A stretch of 14,234 bases of DNA from Funneliformis mosseae. Lineage: Eukaryota > Glomeromycota > Glomeromycetes > Glomerales > Glomeraceae. Below are positions 1 to 8,005 of this stretch, in pieces. The translations under genes were made by a program, and so were the position numbers. The DNA is taken from positions 1-14,234 of the forward strand of contig CAJVPP010002591.1 of NCBI GenBank assembly GCA_910592005.1, written 5' to 3'. The notes below the pieces were generated by a model, which was not told the origin of the DNA, searched no databases, and was given only the letters and a program-made list of their open reading frames with translations. Each line of letters starts with the position of its first letter. The stretch's first letter is position 1.

Positions 1-1449
1 GATACAGAATTTTAAAAAACGTATACAAAACTTATTTATAATAATGAAAAAACGTATGCAAATTTTTTATAGGGTATTATTACAAATGAATATTTGTACC
101 AAGATTTGCAATCTAAACTTGAGATAAATAATTCTCATATTTTTGACAATATAATTTTAATCTTTTGAGATTAATTATTTATTTATTTTAAATTATAGGT
201 TTCACTTAATACTATTATAGTTGCTAAATGATATGCTCGTATAAATAGTTCTGAATATTTACAATTAAAATACCTAAAATCTTATATAAAAGAATTATAC
301 TTGAGATACAAATATAGTTCGATTTGTTTTTTTTTAGACAAAGTAAATATTAGCAAAAACTCATACAAAGTTGACTCTAAAACTAATCTTCCAATTTTAT
401 ATCTACAAGATAATAAATAAGCTTTATAAAAAAAATTTCAGAAATATATTCAAATAACATTAAAAAAACTAGTTTTATGAAAAGACTTTAAGATAGGCCT
501 TATAGATATCATAAGGATTTAGGAGGCTTATGTAATATCTGTTCTAAATATTTTTATAATATATTTGAAGAATTAGCAAATTTAATTAGAAATTATGTAA
601 AAAGATAATATAAATCAAGTATGTAATATATTTTTAATGCAAATATTTGTAGCTTTTATAAAGAATTATTTTCTAATTTTATTATAATAAATAAAAAAAG
701 ATTTTACATGAAATAAAATTAGTAAAACGATACTTGAAGAGGGATTATAAGTGTAAGTTTACTGTAAATCAACAAGAAAAAATCAGTTATGATAATTGCA
801 TTAACCATTGTTTGCCATATGCTTTTGAAATTTGTACTGATACACATATAGGCTGATGTGAAAATTATGCAAAATTTTATAATTTTTCAAAAATCTTTTT
901 ACATAAATAGAGCCTACTAAACTTGAATTATTAGATAATCTTCGACAAAAACTTATTTTTTATATAGTTCATCAGACAAGAAAACACTATTTAAATGTAC
1001 AAGTTCATACAAATCTTTTACAATTAAATTATAAAGAAGCGGTATTGATTGTGGATTACAAAATGTGAATTCTTTCAAAAATTGCTCATAAAATAAAGCA
1101 AGATTATTTTAAAAAATGCGAGTAAATATTGCATATGATTCTTATATACACAAAACAATAAGATCAAACATATCTCAATGTATCAGCTCACAACTATTAG
1201 TCATTAGATACAAAACAGAATGCCTGATTTATAACTTTTTTATTACATACTGTTTTTGATACCTTACTAAATAAGCCTAAATAGATCATTATTATTTCAG
1301 ATAATGATTCACATTATCACAATTTTAAATTGATGATCATTTTATTATATTGAAAAGAATGGTACAATATTTATGTCAAGAACTGGATTTTTTTTAGAAT
1401 CAAGAAAAGTGAAAACTGTCATAAATTCCTACCATGCTCAAATTCTGAA
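1..1449 (+). pseudogene. Decayed zinc-finger/DDE transposase, 5' end outside window
   Basis: The plus strand keeps readable protein similarity over about 1.4 kb but is broken by stops and frameshifts. Frame 1 (220-417) reads KELYLRYKYSS then VNISKNSYKVDSKT. Frame 3 (495-605) reads RPYRYHKDLGGLCNICSKY, with a CxxC pair at 531-542. Frame 2 (722-900) reads YDNCINHCLPYAFEIC, a Cys/His cluster. Frame 1 (910-1449) reads HQTRKHYLNVQVHTNLLQL, IVDYKM and IISDNDSHYHN; a shift in a T-run near 1386-1393 leads to FFLESRK and SYHAQ. The likely catalytic residues are Asp (GAT 1054-1056), Asp (GAT 1300-1302) and Glu (GAA 1397-1399), about 82 and 32 codons apart, which suits a DDE transposase. In-frame stops lie at 1066, 1123, 1159, 1198, 1225, 1282 and 1351. 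It resembles a multi-copy Rhizophagus family that I recall as uncharacterised. The DDE role is inferred. The copy cannot encode protein. Confidence 0.72.
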
Positions 1450-1605
1450 TTTTATTATTATATAATATGTTAAATATCTTGATTTTATTATTATGTATAT
1501 TTGCTATAATAATTTTCTATATATAATATAACAAATAATTACAATTTATTTAAAGATAGCTCATTCTATCAAATACTATATAAGGTTAGGATGTAATATT
1601 ACTTA
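1450..1605. other. AT-rich spacer, nothing recognised
   Basis: This sequence lies between the dead transposase and the inverted-repeat element. It is simple A/T-rich DNA with no readable protein similarity. It may hold the 3' flank of the transposon, but I found no terminal repeat that closes that element. Confidence 0.5.
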
Positions 1606-2344
1606 GAGTCTGAATGAGTCGAGTCGAGTCGAGTTTAAAGACTAACTCTATTCGACTCATTTTTTTCGAGTCAAGTCGAGTCAAATCTATTTATAAAATC
1701 TTTCAATTTGATTGATTTGAGTTATATAAATTTTAAACTCGACTCAATTTGATTCGACTCAATTTTAACTCGATTCGATTTTGAAAAAAAAAATAATAAT
1801 AAAAAAAATAAAAAGAACGATTCAGATCATCATTCTTCTTAAACGATTTTTTTTATCGTTCAAGTCGAACGATTCGGGTCATCATTCTTCTTGAATGATT
1901 TTTTATCATTCAAGTCGAACGATTCAGGTCATCGTTCTTCTTGAATGATTTTTTTTATCGTTCAAGTTGAACGATTCCTTATCGTTCTTCTTGAATGATT
2001 TTTTTATCGTTCAAGTTGAACGATTCCTTATCGTTCTTCTTGAATGATTTTTTTATCGTTCAAGGCAAACGATTCTTTATCGTTCTTCTTGACCGATTTT
2101 TTTATCGTTCAAGTCAAATGATTCCTTATCGTTCTTCTTGAACGATTTTTTTATCGTTTAACTCGAGTCAACTCGAGTCAACTCGAATCAAGTCGAGTTT
2201 AAATCGAATCGAGTTAAATATTTAACTCGACTCGAATTTGGCTTGACTCGCAAATCATCGAGTCAAAAAAAACACCAACTCGACTTGATTTGAACTCGAC
2301 TCGGCTTATCTGACTCGTGAGTTAACTCGACTCGTCCGAAACTC
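1606..2344. mobile_element. 739-bp TIR element (MITE-like), TA-flanked
   Basis: The ends are inverted copies: the left end begins GAGTCTGAATGAGTCGAGTC, and the right end read on the minus strand begins GAGTTTCGGACGAGTCGAGT. A TA dinucleotide lies directly outside each end (1604-1605 and 2345-2346), the target duplication expected of Tc1/mariner/pogo-type transposition. The arms (1606-1790 and 2161-2344) are dense in GAGTC/ACTCG words in both orientations, so each arm can also fold on itself. The core is a hairpin minisatellite. No protein is encoded, so it would be non-autonomous. It keeps many CpG and GTCGAG words although the surrounding DNA has almost none, which suggests a younger insertion or a different mutational history. 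The TSD could be coincidental in AT-rich DNA, but the paired ends are clear. Confidence 0.75.
1815..2160. repeat. Minisatellite of 7 hairpin units, 44-52 bp
   Basis: Seven head-to-tail units start near 1815, 1867, 1917, 1969, 2018, 2067 and 2116. The first six are 49-52 bp and the last is cut to about 44 bp by the right arm. Each begins with a variant of GAACGATTC, carries CGTTCTTCTTGAA-like text, a T-run and ATCGTTCAAGT. AACGAT and ATCGTT alternate within a unit, so every unit can form one or two short hairpins. The first three units have a longer middle (CAGGTCATC type) and the later ones a short CTTATC, so two unit classes have expanded in blocks. No reading frame is kept. It is not a CRISPR array: there are no distinct spacers between the repeats. 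Confidence 0.85.
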
Positions 2345-2724
2345 TAAAAAAGAGTATAATCTTATTAAGAAATACTAAAATTTTAAACATATAATTATAT
2401 GAAAAGAATCATTTTTTTATGTGAAAATTCTGTATATGCTTTTAATAAATATCAAGATAATTAAATAGATTATATAGATATGATAAATATACCTAAATTA
2501 ATGATATTAATATGTAAAGTAATTATAGATATTTTCTAAGAAGAGCTTTATAAAAAGGGTCAAATAAAATTAGCATTAGTTATATATTACATATTATAAT
2601 GCAAGTAAAATTAAAATTATATAATAAAATAAATATAATAAAAAAAATGTATTTAAAAAAATGTAATAAAAAAATGTAATAAAAAAAGAAATTTTTATTA
2701 TAAAAAATAAAATAAATAAAATAT
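2345..2724. other. AT-rich spacer with A-rich stretch
   Basis: No gene is visible. The part from about 2620 to 2720 is A-rich, with short near-repeats of AAAAAAATGTAATAAA. It marks the point where the neighbouring minus-strand transposase similarity ends. A polyadenylation-rich 3' flank or simple replication slippage would both explain it. Confidence 0.5.
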
Positions 2725-3340
2725 TTACCTTTTTTTAACCAGAAATTTTTACTTATATTAAGTAAATATTTGATTTAGTTCCATTTAAAAAAAAGTTCTG
2801 TTTTATCTGCATTATAAATATCTTTCTTATTATATTTAGCTAAAAGAACATATAAATATATGTTCTTCTAGAAGAGTCTTAAGCAGAGCATTATTAGCTT
2901 CTCCTAAAAAATTAACCCTTAAAGACCATTTTGTAATTTGAATCTATATATTCAACCATTAGCACATTTTAACTGATTTTCAATATTTAATGTTTTAGCA
3001 AATTTTAAACTTTTTTATTATAATATCAAGTCAGTTAAAAAAATTCTATTAGCTATTACTTATAAAGTTCAAATTTGCATAGCATTATTAAGTTTTAGAA
3101 ATTGAATAGAACAATAGTAAAAAATATGTGAAGTTTGTGAAATAGATAAAACTGCAAGTCATTTTTTATAACTTTTTCAAATTTTATTAATAGTTTTATC
3201 AATATTCAAATTTTCATATTTTATTATAAAATAATGTAACTTCACCTTGATTTATATAGGAATTTGTTACTATATATTCATATATTTCTTTTTTAATATC
3301 AATACTAATGGCAGTATAAGTTTTCTTTTGTTCTAAACAG
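2725..3340 (-). pseudogene. Tigger/pogo-type transposase, N-terminal half, decayed
   Basis: Read on the minus strand, the segment follows the CENP-B/pogo transposase layout. From about 3335 it gives an N-terminal helix-turn-helix region (KKEIYEYIVTNSYINQGEV). After a one-base frameshift near 3225 it continues in a single frame: YENLNIDKTI, SISQTSHIFYYCSIQF, FAKTLNIENQLKCANG, IYRFKLQNGL, then LLAKYNKKDIYNADKTELFF. The last motif contains the first catalytic Asp of the DDE_1 domain (codon at 2805-2807). At least ten in-frame stops interrupt it, mainly where W or Q would be expected. Similarity ends near 2725 at an A-rich tract, so the rest of the DDE domain is missing: about 200 of the 400-500 residues usual for the family remain. 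It is a different subfamily from the transposase at 4837-7075, and the piece order rules out their being one element. Confidence 0.72.
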
Positions 3341-3344
3341 ATAT

Positions 3345-4447
3345 GTAATATTTTTAATATAAATAAAATTGCAAGTATTGTACAAACTATACAAATATTA
3401 TGTAATTATACATATTTTTATAGATCATTAAATTTAATGCTATCATGTGATATATATAATTATATAAAAAGTAAAATTCTTATTGTGATTATATAAGGGA
3501 TAAATTTTATATATTTATTATAATATTAGGTCTTATAAATAGTATAATTATATTTTATAATATGCCTGCAATTATAAAAAAGATATTTCTATTTAAAAAG
3601 ATCAGAATTAAATAAAGTGTGACTAAAATGAGAGAATGATTATATAGAAGATGACTATAGAAGAAAATATCTGTATATGATAAATTTTCTAGTTTTAAAT
3701 AAGTAGTTTGATTTTTGATAATCATTAAAGTATATAAATAATAAGTTAATAAAATTATGTATTTTAGCAATTAAGTTTTTTTATGTCTAAGACTAAGTCT
3801 ATTATATAAAAATATATAAATGCTATAATAATATTATATAATTGATCTTTCATATTAGTTTATTAGATAAGGCTTTAACATTTTGATATTTTCTGTTTAA
3901 ATAACTTTTATTTGCTTTTAGTCTTTTTTAATAATAAGAATAGAAAATGATTTGTTATTTTTAATTATTTTGTTAATATGCATAAAATAGTTAATTGTAG
4001 AAAAAGGAGTTTCAGTTTAAGTTAAAATAGGAGAAAAAAAGTTGTGTTATTTATATTTATTTTAATAAATGCAATATTATTTAAAATTTAAATATTTTTA
4101 ATTTGTTATTTATTTATATAATCTTTTTAAAAGTTTACTTTTGATAATATTATGCAAGTTATTTGGATTTTATTCTAAATTTTTAAAAATAATTTGTTTT
4201 TTATTGATATTTTTGCTATTATTTATGATAATATCTTTTTTAATAATTATCTAGTTATTCATTGATATTATTTATTTAAGTTCTTTATTTTTATTAAAAG
4301 TTTGAGAAGTTAAAAGTTTATTTTATTTGCTCTTGTTATTGACATAATTATAATTGAATAATTATTGAAAAAAATTATTAAATTCTAATCATTAAATTTT
4401 GATTAATAAATTATATGATAATAATTTTTTAAATAATTATGATACTG
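3345..4447. other. AT-rich region, no feature recognised
   Basis: This is about 1.1 kb of A/T-rich sequence, locally T-rich on the plus strand (roughly 3880-4330). Short open frames occur, such as minus-strand 3555-3770, but they are rich in I, L, Y and N in the way chance frames in such DNA are. They match no family I know. I see no tRNA, terminal repeat or tandem array. Confidence 0.5.
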
Positions 4448-4449
4448 TA

Positions 4450-4467
4450 TTCTTCTGAAAATAAGCA
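4450..4467 (+). repeat. Left TIR of the pogo-type element
   Basis: The repeat reads TTCTTCTGAAAATAAGCA, preceded by TA at 4448-4449. Just inside, the AAAATAAGCACC word is echoed by AAAATAAGTACT, suggesting a subterminal repeat such as transposase binding sites. The partner is at 7204-7221. Confidence 0.6.
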
Positions 4468-4625
4468 CCTTTTAAAATAAGTACTCATTTTATATAGGAT
4501 TCATAAATTAGTATTTCTTTATAATCAAGCTTTTTACTATAAATATATAATTACATAATTATAATTTTATTAAATTTTTATAGCAATAAATGTTTATATT
4601 AATAAACTATTATTAAAGTATAATA

Positions 4626-4797
4626 CAGTCAACTTTTGTTATAATGAACTCTATATCCTAGACCTCAACTTTGCTATAAAGCTATAGTGAAGATTTTAAG
4701 AGATTTGATTGGTCAATTCACTATAACAAGAGTATTTTTATTATATTTGTTTAAAAAATTCATTATATCAAGAGTTCACTATATCAAGAGTTGACTG
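4626..4797. mobile_element. 172-bp pogo/Tigger-type MITE
   Basis: The ends are inverted copies beginning CAGTCAACT. The first 27 bases of the left end and the reverse complement of the right end agree at 24 positions (differences at positions 10, 14 and 19). TA lies outside both ends (4624-4625 and 4798-4799). A CAGT start with a TA target is typical of pogo/Tigger transposons. Inside, the word TTCA(C/T)TATA(A/T)CAAGAG occurs three times towards the right end, the last two directly adjacent, as if the subterminal binding site had been duplicated. It has no coding capacity. It sits only 40 bp beyond the stop codon of the host transposase, inside the larger element. Confidence 0.85.
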
Positions 4798-4857
4798 TAT
4801 ATATAAATATAAACTATAACAAAAATTAAAAAAAATTTATATAATATTATTTTTGTC

Positions 4858-5035
4858 AATGATTTTATCATTATCATTGATTTTATCATCATCATTAATT
4901 TTGTTATCCTCGTTAATATTATTGTTATTATCAATATCATTAATATTATTAATATTATCATTATCATTAATATCATAATTAAAATCAATATAATAATTAA
5001 TATTATAATTATTATTATCATTGATGCTGTTGTTA
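4858..5035. repeat. ATT/ATC low-complexity tract (Asn/Asp/Ile tail)
   Basis: The tract is an imperfect mix of ATT, ATC, TTA and AAT triplets. In the frame that stops at 4837 on the minus strand it encodes an N/D/I-rich tail without a stop. Another minus-strand frame over the same bases gives an Ile/Met-only product that is an artefact of the repeat. Triplet slippage in the coding tail of the transposase is the simplest origin. Confidence 0.7.
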
Positions 5036-5614
5036 AAAACCTTTAAACTTAAGTCTAAATCATTAGAAATTTTACATTTTTTAAAGGACTCAAAAATAAC
5101 TTCTATAATAATATCTTTTTAAATATATTTAATCTATAAATATACATTACTAAAGCTGATGTAGCGAAGATTTTTTACAGCAGTTTTGCTTACTTTACCA
5201 TTCGCTATTTATACATATTATTTTTTACAAAGATTATCTTTGAATTACTTATTTATTAAGATGTTGGGTGATTGATATATGCTAGTCAATCTACTTAAAA
5301 TTATAACAAGATAGATGTCACTTTCTTAAAACTTTTCTTTAATCAACTTTTCTAAGTAATCTCTGAAAAAATTGAACACAAGCATTAATGATTCCCTAAA
5401 TTTTATTTTAATCTGTAAATTATTAAGATAATCAATGTAACTTATTATCAAATTTCTATCTAACTAGCTATTATTTTAAAACCAAATGATAACTTTAGAA
5501 GTAATTATTTTTACATAATATTTGTTTATCTTTAAAAATGCATATTGAGAAAAATTTTGAATTTATTTAAAGTAAAATAATGAAATAAATTGTCAACTTA
5601 TAAGAAATGATTGG

Positions 5615-5715
5615 ATGGAAAAGAAAATGGAAAGGAAAAAATAGTAAGAAAAATGAAAAGAAAAAAAGTTAAAATTGGAAAAAAAAGAAAATAAAAAATA
5701 AAAAGAAGAAAAAAT
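5615..5715. repeat. Polypurine tract
   Basis: The plus strand is almost purely A and G for about 100 bases (runs such as GGAAAAGAAAATGGAAAGG). It lies in the DNA that separates the two halves of the broken transposase. It is low-complexity sequence with potential for unusual structure. No gene is seen. Confidence 0.7.
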
Positions 5716-5909
5716 TAAACAATACTTATAGTAATCATATGAATGACAATAAATCAATTTTTCTCATTTTTAGTTATACAGTGATATTATATGAAATCAA
5801 TCTTACTATGTTACAAAGATTGACGAATGATCAACATTATTAATATCATTAGCATTTTTAACTTAGTTAATATTTTTATTTTATTTATTTTATTCATATA
5901 TTTTATTAT

Positions 5910-6038
5910 CATTATCTATTATATTTTTTTTTTTTTACGATGTGGCACTGCCAGTAACTTTATTAAATTTATATATTAAGAGATACAAAGTAAATCGAAA
6001 ATAAATCTATGCTAAGTACTAGCATTATCTATTATATT
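5910..6038 (-). mobile_element. Short poly(A)-tailed retroposed insertion with 16-bp TSD
   Basis: CATTATCTATTATATT occurs as a perfect direct repeat at 5910-5925 and 6023-6038. Between the copies, read on the minus strand, there is a non-repetitive sequence starting CTAGTACTTAGC and ending CACATCGT, followed at once by a homopolymer of 13 A (5924-5936). Target duplication, unique body, terminal poly(A), target duplication is the layout left by LINE-type target-primed reverse transcription. The body is about 85 bp and has the GC-richer word GGCAGTGCCACATCG near its 3' end. I do not recognise the source RNA: it does not look like tRNA, 5S, U1, U2, U4, U5 or U6. A SINE fragment, a 5'-truncated LINE end or a retroposed small RNA are all possible. 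Confidence 0.6.
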
Positions 6039-6483
6039 ATTATTATTTTTAAATTATAATTTATCTTTTATATTTATCTTATTATTATAAAATAGTTTAG
6101 CATTAAATAGTAATTTCTTATAATTATATTTTTGTATAAATAGAATAGAAACTTGTCCTTGCAAAAGAGCAGAAATAATAGTGTAAACTCAATAGTTCAA
6201 GTTTAAGACTTAGAATTTAAGGTTAAGGATTGCTAAGGATACAAATCTTTACAATAAAAGAATCTTTTTCTAAAACTACACATATTAAAAATTCTTTAAC
6301 GTATCAATTATATTTATTGTATTTACAAATTGTTAAAGTTATTTATTTGTCTAAAGTATAAACTTAAGATTGATTGTGATAGGACTTATTCTACAGTAAC
6401 TTAGTAGTTTCTTACATGTTACTCCCTGTTATTAAGTTATAATTACCCTAAGTTTGACAGGCTGAGCGTAAGGTTAACAACAG
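6039..6483. other. Unassigned insertion inside the transposase
   Basis: This DNA follows the TVYI motif of the transposase and does not continue its similarity. It has a different texture from its surroundings: mixed-composition stretches such as CTTGTCCTTGC (about 6153), GTTACTCCCTGTTAT (about 6418) and GACAGGCTGAGCGTAAGG (about 6457). A degraded solo LTR or SINE would fit, but I could not find reliable ends, target duplications or RNA polymerase III boxes. The breakpoint near 6483 is inferred from loss of protein similarity. Confidence 0.35.
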
Positions 6484-7203
6484 ATATAAACTGTCTTTTT
6501 TTCTTTTTGATTAACTATATAAATACTAACTATGTTAAACTATACTGACATTTTATCTATGTTAAAAATGTTTTTAATTCAAAATATTTTTTGATTCTTA
6601 AGTTAATAACAAAATTATAAAAATTTTTTAACAAATCTCAAATTTTGTCAGAAAATTTTTAGGATATTCTAATTTGTTTATAAAGTGTAAACTTATACCT
6701 TTTTATAAAGCTAAGAATTTAATGCTAAGACATTTTAAATTCTTTCATTAAATCATCATAAAGAATCAACAGTACTGATTCTTTAAAATTTCAATTATTC
6801 TATTTCATAGTAATTGTAAACCTTATTTTTTATTCTATTATCTATATATATATAGCTTTTCTTCTACTTCTAAAAAAAGCTTTTTAGTCAGAATTAATAT
6901 GCTTACTTATTTCATTTACTTTAGCTATTTAGCAAATACTAATATTTACCTAACATCTTACTATAGTTATTTAAGATTAAAGTGTCTATTAACTTTAATT
7001 TGATCATATTTCTTTGCATAATTAACTACTTCTTTTTTTGTTTAATAAAGTATGAATTTTGTATATGTTTAACAATTCATGATATAATTTTTAGAAATAA
7101 AATATGAAATTTGATCATTGCAAATTTTGAAAAAATTTTCAGTCTTTTTGGTTATATTACTTTTAAACTATTTAAAAATAAGCACCTTATAGTAAAAAAA
7201 TAA

Positions 7204-7221
7204 TGCTTATTTTTAGAAGAA
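7204..7221 (-). repeat. Right TIR of the pogo-type element
   Basis: Minus strand TTCTTCTAAAAATAAGCA matches the left TIR at 17 of 18 positions, with TA outside (7222-7223). About 20 bp further in lies AAAAATAAGCACC in the opposite orientation, so this end can form an 11-bp stem (AAAAATAAGCA with TGCTTATTTTT). Confidence 0.6.
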
Positions 7222-7223
7222 TA

Positions 7224-7980
7224 TAATATTTTAAATTATAAAATCATGTAATATAATAATTTTAACTTTTGCTATTTAAATTCAAAATAATTTTGATTAT
7301 TTTGACTATTTTAATTTCAGTTTTATGTATAATATTTATTATTATATAAAAATAAATATTTAATAGATTCAGATTATTATTCTTCTTTTAATAAAAGTAT
7401 TTCTCAGTAATATTAAATTTCAATAATATATTAAACTTATTTGAAAATAACTAATTATTTTATTGAAGATAAATAAATAAGTATCATCATTTTTTTTAAT
7501 TTAAATTAATTATATTAATATTATACATAATAGATAAACTATTAATTGAAATTATATAATATTAATAACAAATTACAAAATTCAGAATAAAAACAATGTA
7601 TATAATAAGAAATGTAAATATATTATAAGATACAAGTAAATTACATAATACAAAACAAAATTAAATTATATAATAATAGATAAATAATTAACTGAGATTA
7701 CAAAATATAATATAAGGTTATGTAATTTCTGGTAAAGTTATGGTAAAAATAATGTGAAATAAACTCTATAACTGAATCAATCTATTACCTTTTAGCTAAT
7801 CTGCAAAAACCTCTCTAATTATAAGGTATATGATTACCTTGTAAGTTTATATGTAATATAAAATGATTAGTTAAGATTGACATCTATAAAAAAATATGTT
7901 ATATTCTATAAAAATTAATTTGTTTACTTAACTATTTCTAATATGAATTAATAAATTAAAAATTATATAGTTTGATGAGA
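7224..7980. other. AT-rich spacer, nothing recognised
   Basis: No gene-like frame is seen between the transposon and the next pseudogene. The only small structure is a perfect 6-bp stem, AAGGTA and TACCTT, with a 6-base loop at 7823-7840. That is weak in DNA of this composition and I assign no function. Confidence 0.5.
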
Positions 7981-8005
7981 AATTACTGGTCTCTCCTTTC
8001 TTGAT

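Larger units (their letters stand above)
4837..7075 (-). pseudogene. pogo-family transposase, full span but degraded and interrupted
   Basis: Minus-strand translation from about 7045 reads KKEVVNYAKKYDQ and NRHFNL (N-terminal helix-turn-helix), then LFLEVEEKLYIY, IIEILKNQY, SFIKRYKFTLYKQIRIS and LLKNFYNFVINLRIKK. These lead straight into NIDKMSV*FNI, where the family as I recall it has NMDETPVWFDM; this holds the first catalytic Asp (codon 6555-6557). Similarity stops near 6483 and resumes near 5430 with FFRDYLEKLIKEK (region after the last catalytic residues). It ends with EVIFESFKKCKISNDLDLSLK and an Asn/Asp/Ile-rich tail to TAA at 4837-4839. The final 93 codons (4840-5118) are open. The gap of about 1 kb is far more than the roughly 130 residues expected between these motifs, so inserted DNA has split the gene. 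It cannot encode an active enzyme. Confidence 0.68.
4450..7221 (-). mobile_element. pogo-type DNA transposon, dead, about 2.77 kb
   Basis: Both ends carry TTCTTCTRAAAATAAGCA in inverted orientation (left 4450-4467 on plus, right 7204-7221 on minus), differing at one of 18 positions and each preceded by TA. Between them lies the degraded minus-strand transposase described separately, beginning about 150 bp inside the right end and stopping about 390 bp inside the left end. TIRs, TA flanks, length and a pogo-like transposase of the right orientation all agree. The inside has been enlarged by later insertions: a 172-bp MITE near the left end and at least one poly(A) insertion in the middle of the transposase. 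What I cannot show is the family's true terminal sequence; that needs an intact relative. Confidence 0.6.

Noticed and set aside
1815..2160. CRISPR-like array
   Set aside because: The units are contiguous tandem copies without unique spacers, and the context is a eukaryotic transposon.
3555..3770. Minus-strand 71-residue frame that looks membrane-spanning
   Set aside because: Its hydrophobic I/L/Y/F composition is what AT-rich DNA gives by chance. There is no family match and no supporting context.
4779..5021. Minus-strand 80-residue frame rich in Ile and Met
   Set aside because: It is an out-of-frame reading of the ATT/ATC tract. The meaningful frame over the same bases continues the transposase tail and stops at 4837.
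5161..5210. Hairpin TAGCGAA / TTCGCTA
   Set aside because: The stem is only 7 bp with a loop of over 30 bases, and it falls inside the transposase remnant. It is probably chance.
2725..5430. One transposon with its N-terminal half at 2725-3340 and its C-terminal half at 4837-5430
   Set aside because: Both are on the minus strand, so the N-terminus should have the higher coordinates. The order is wrong, and the right-hand element has its own N-terminal half near 7045.
6150..6235. tRNA or tRNA-derived SINE suggested by a GTTCAAGTTT box B-like word
   Set aside because: No box A at the right distance, no cloverleaf pairing and no acceptor stem could be found.
6444..6449. CCCTAA telomere-like word
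   Set aside because: It is a single copy with no tandem array.
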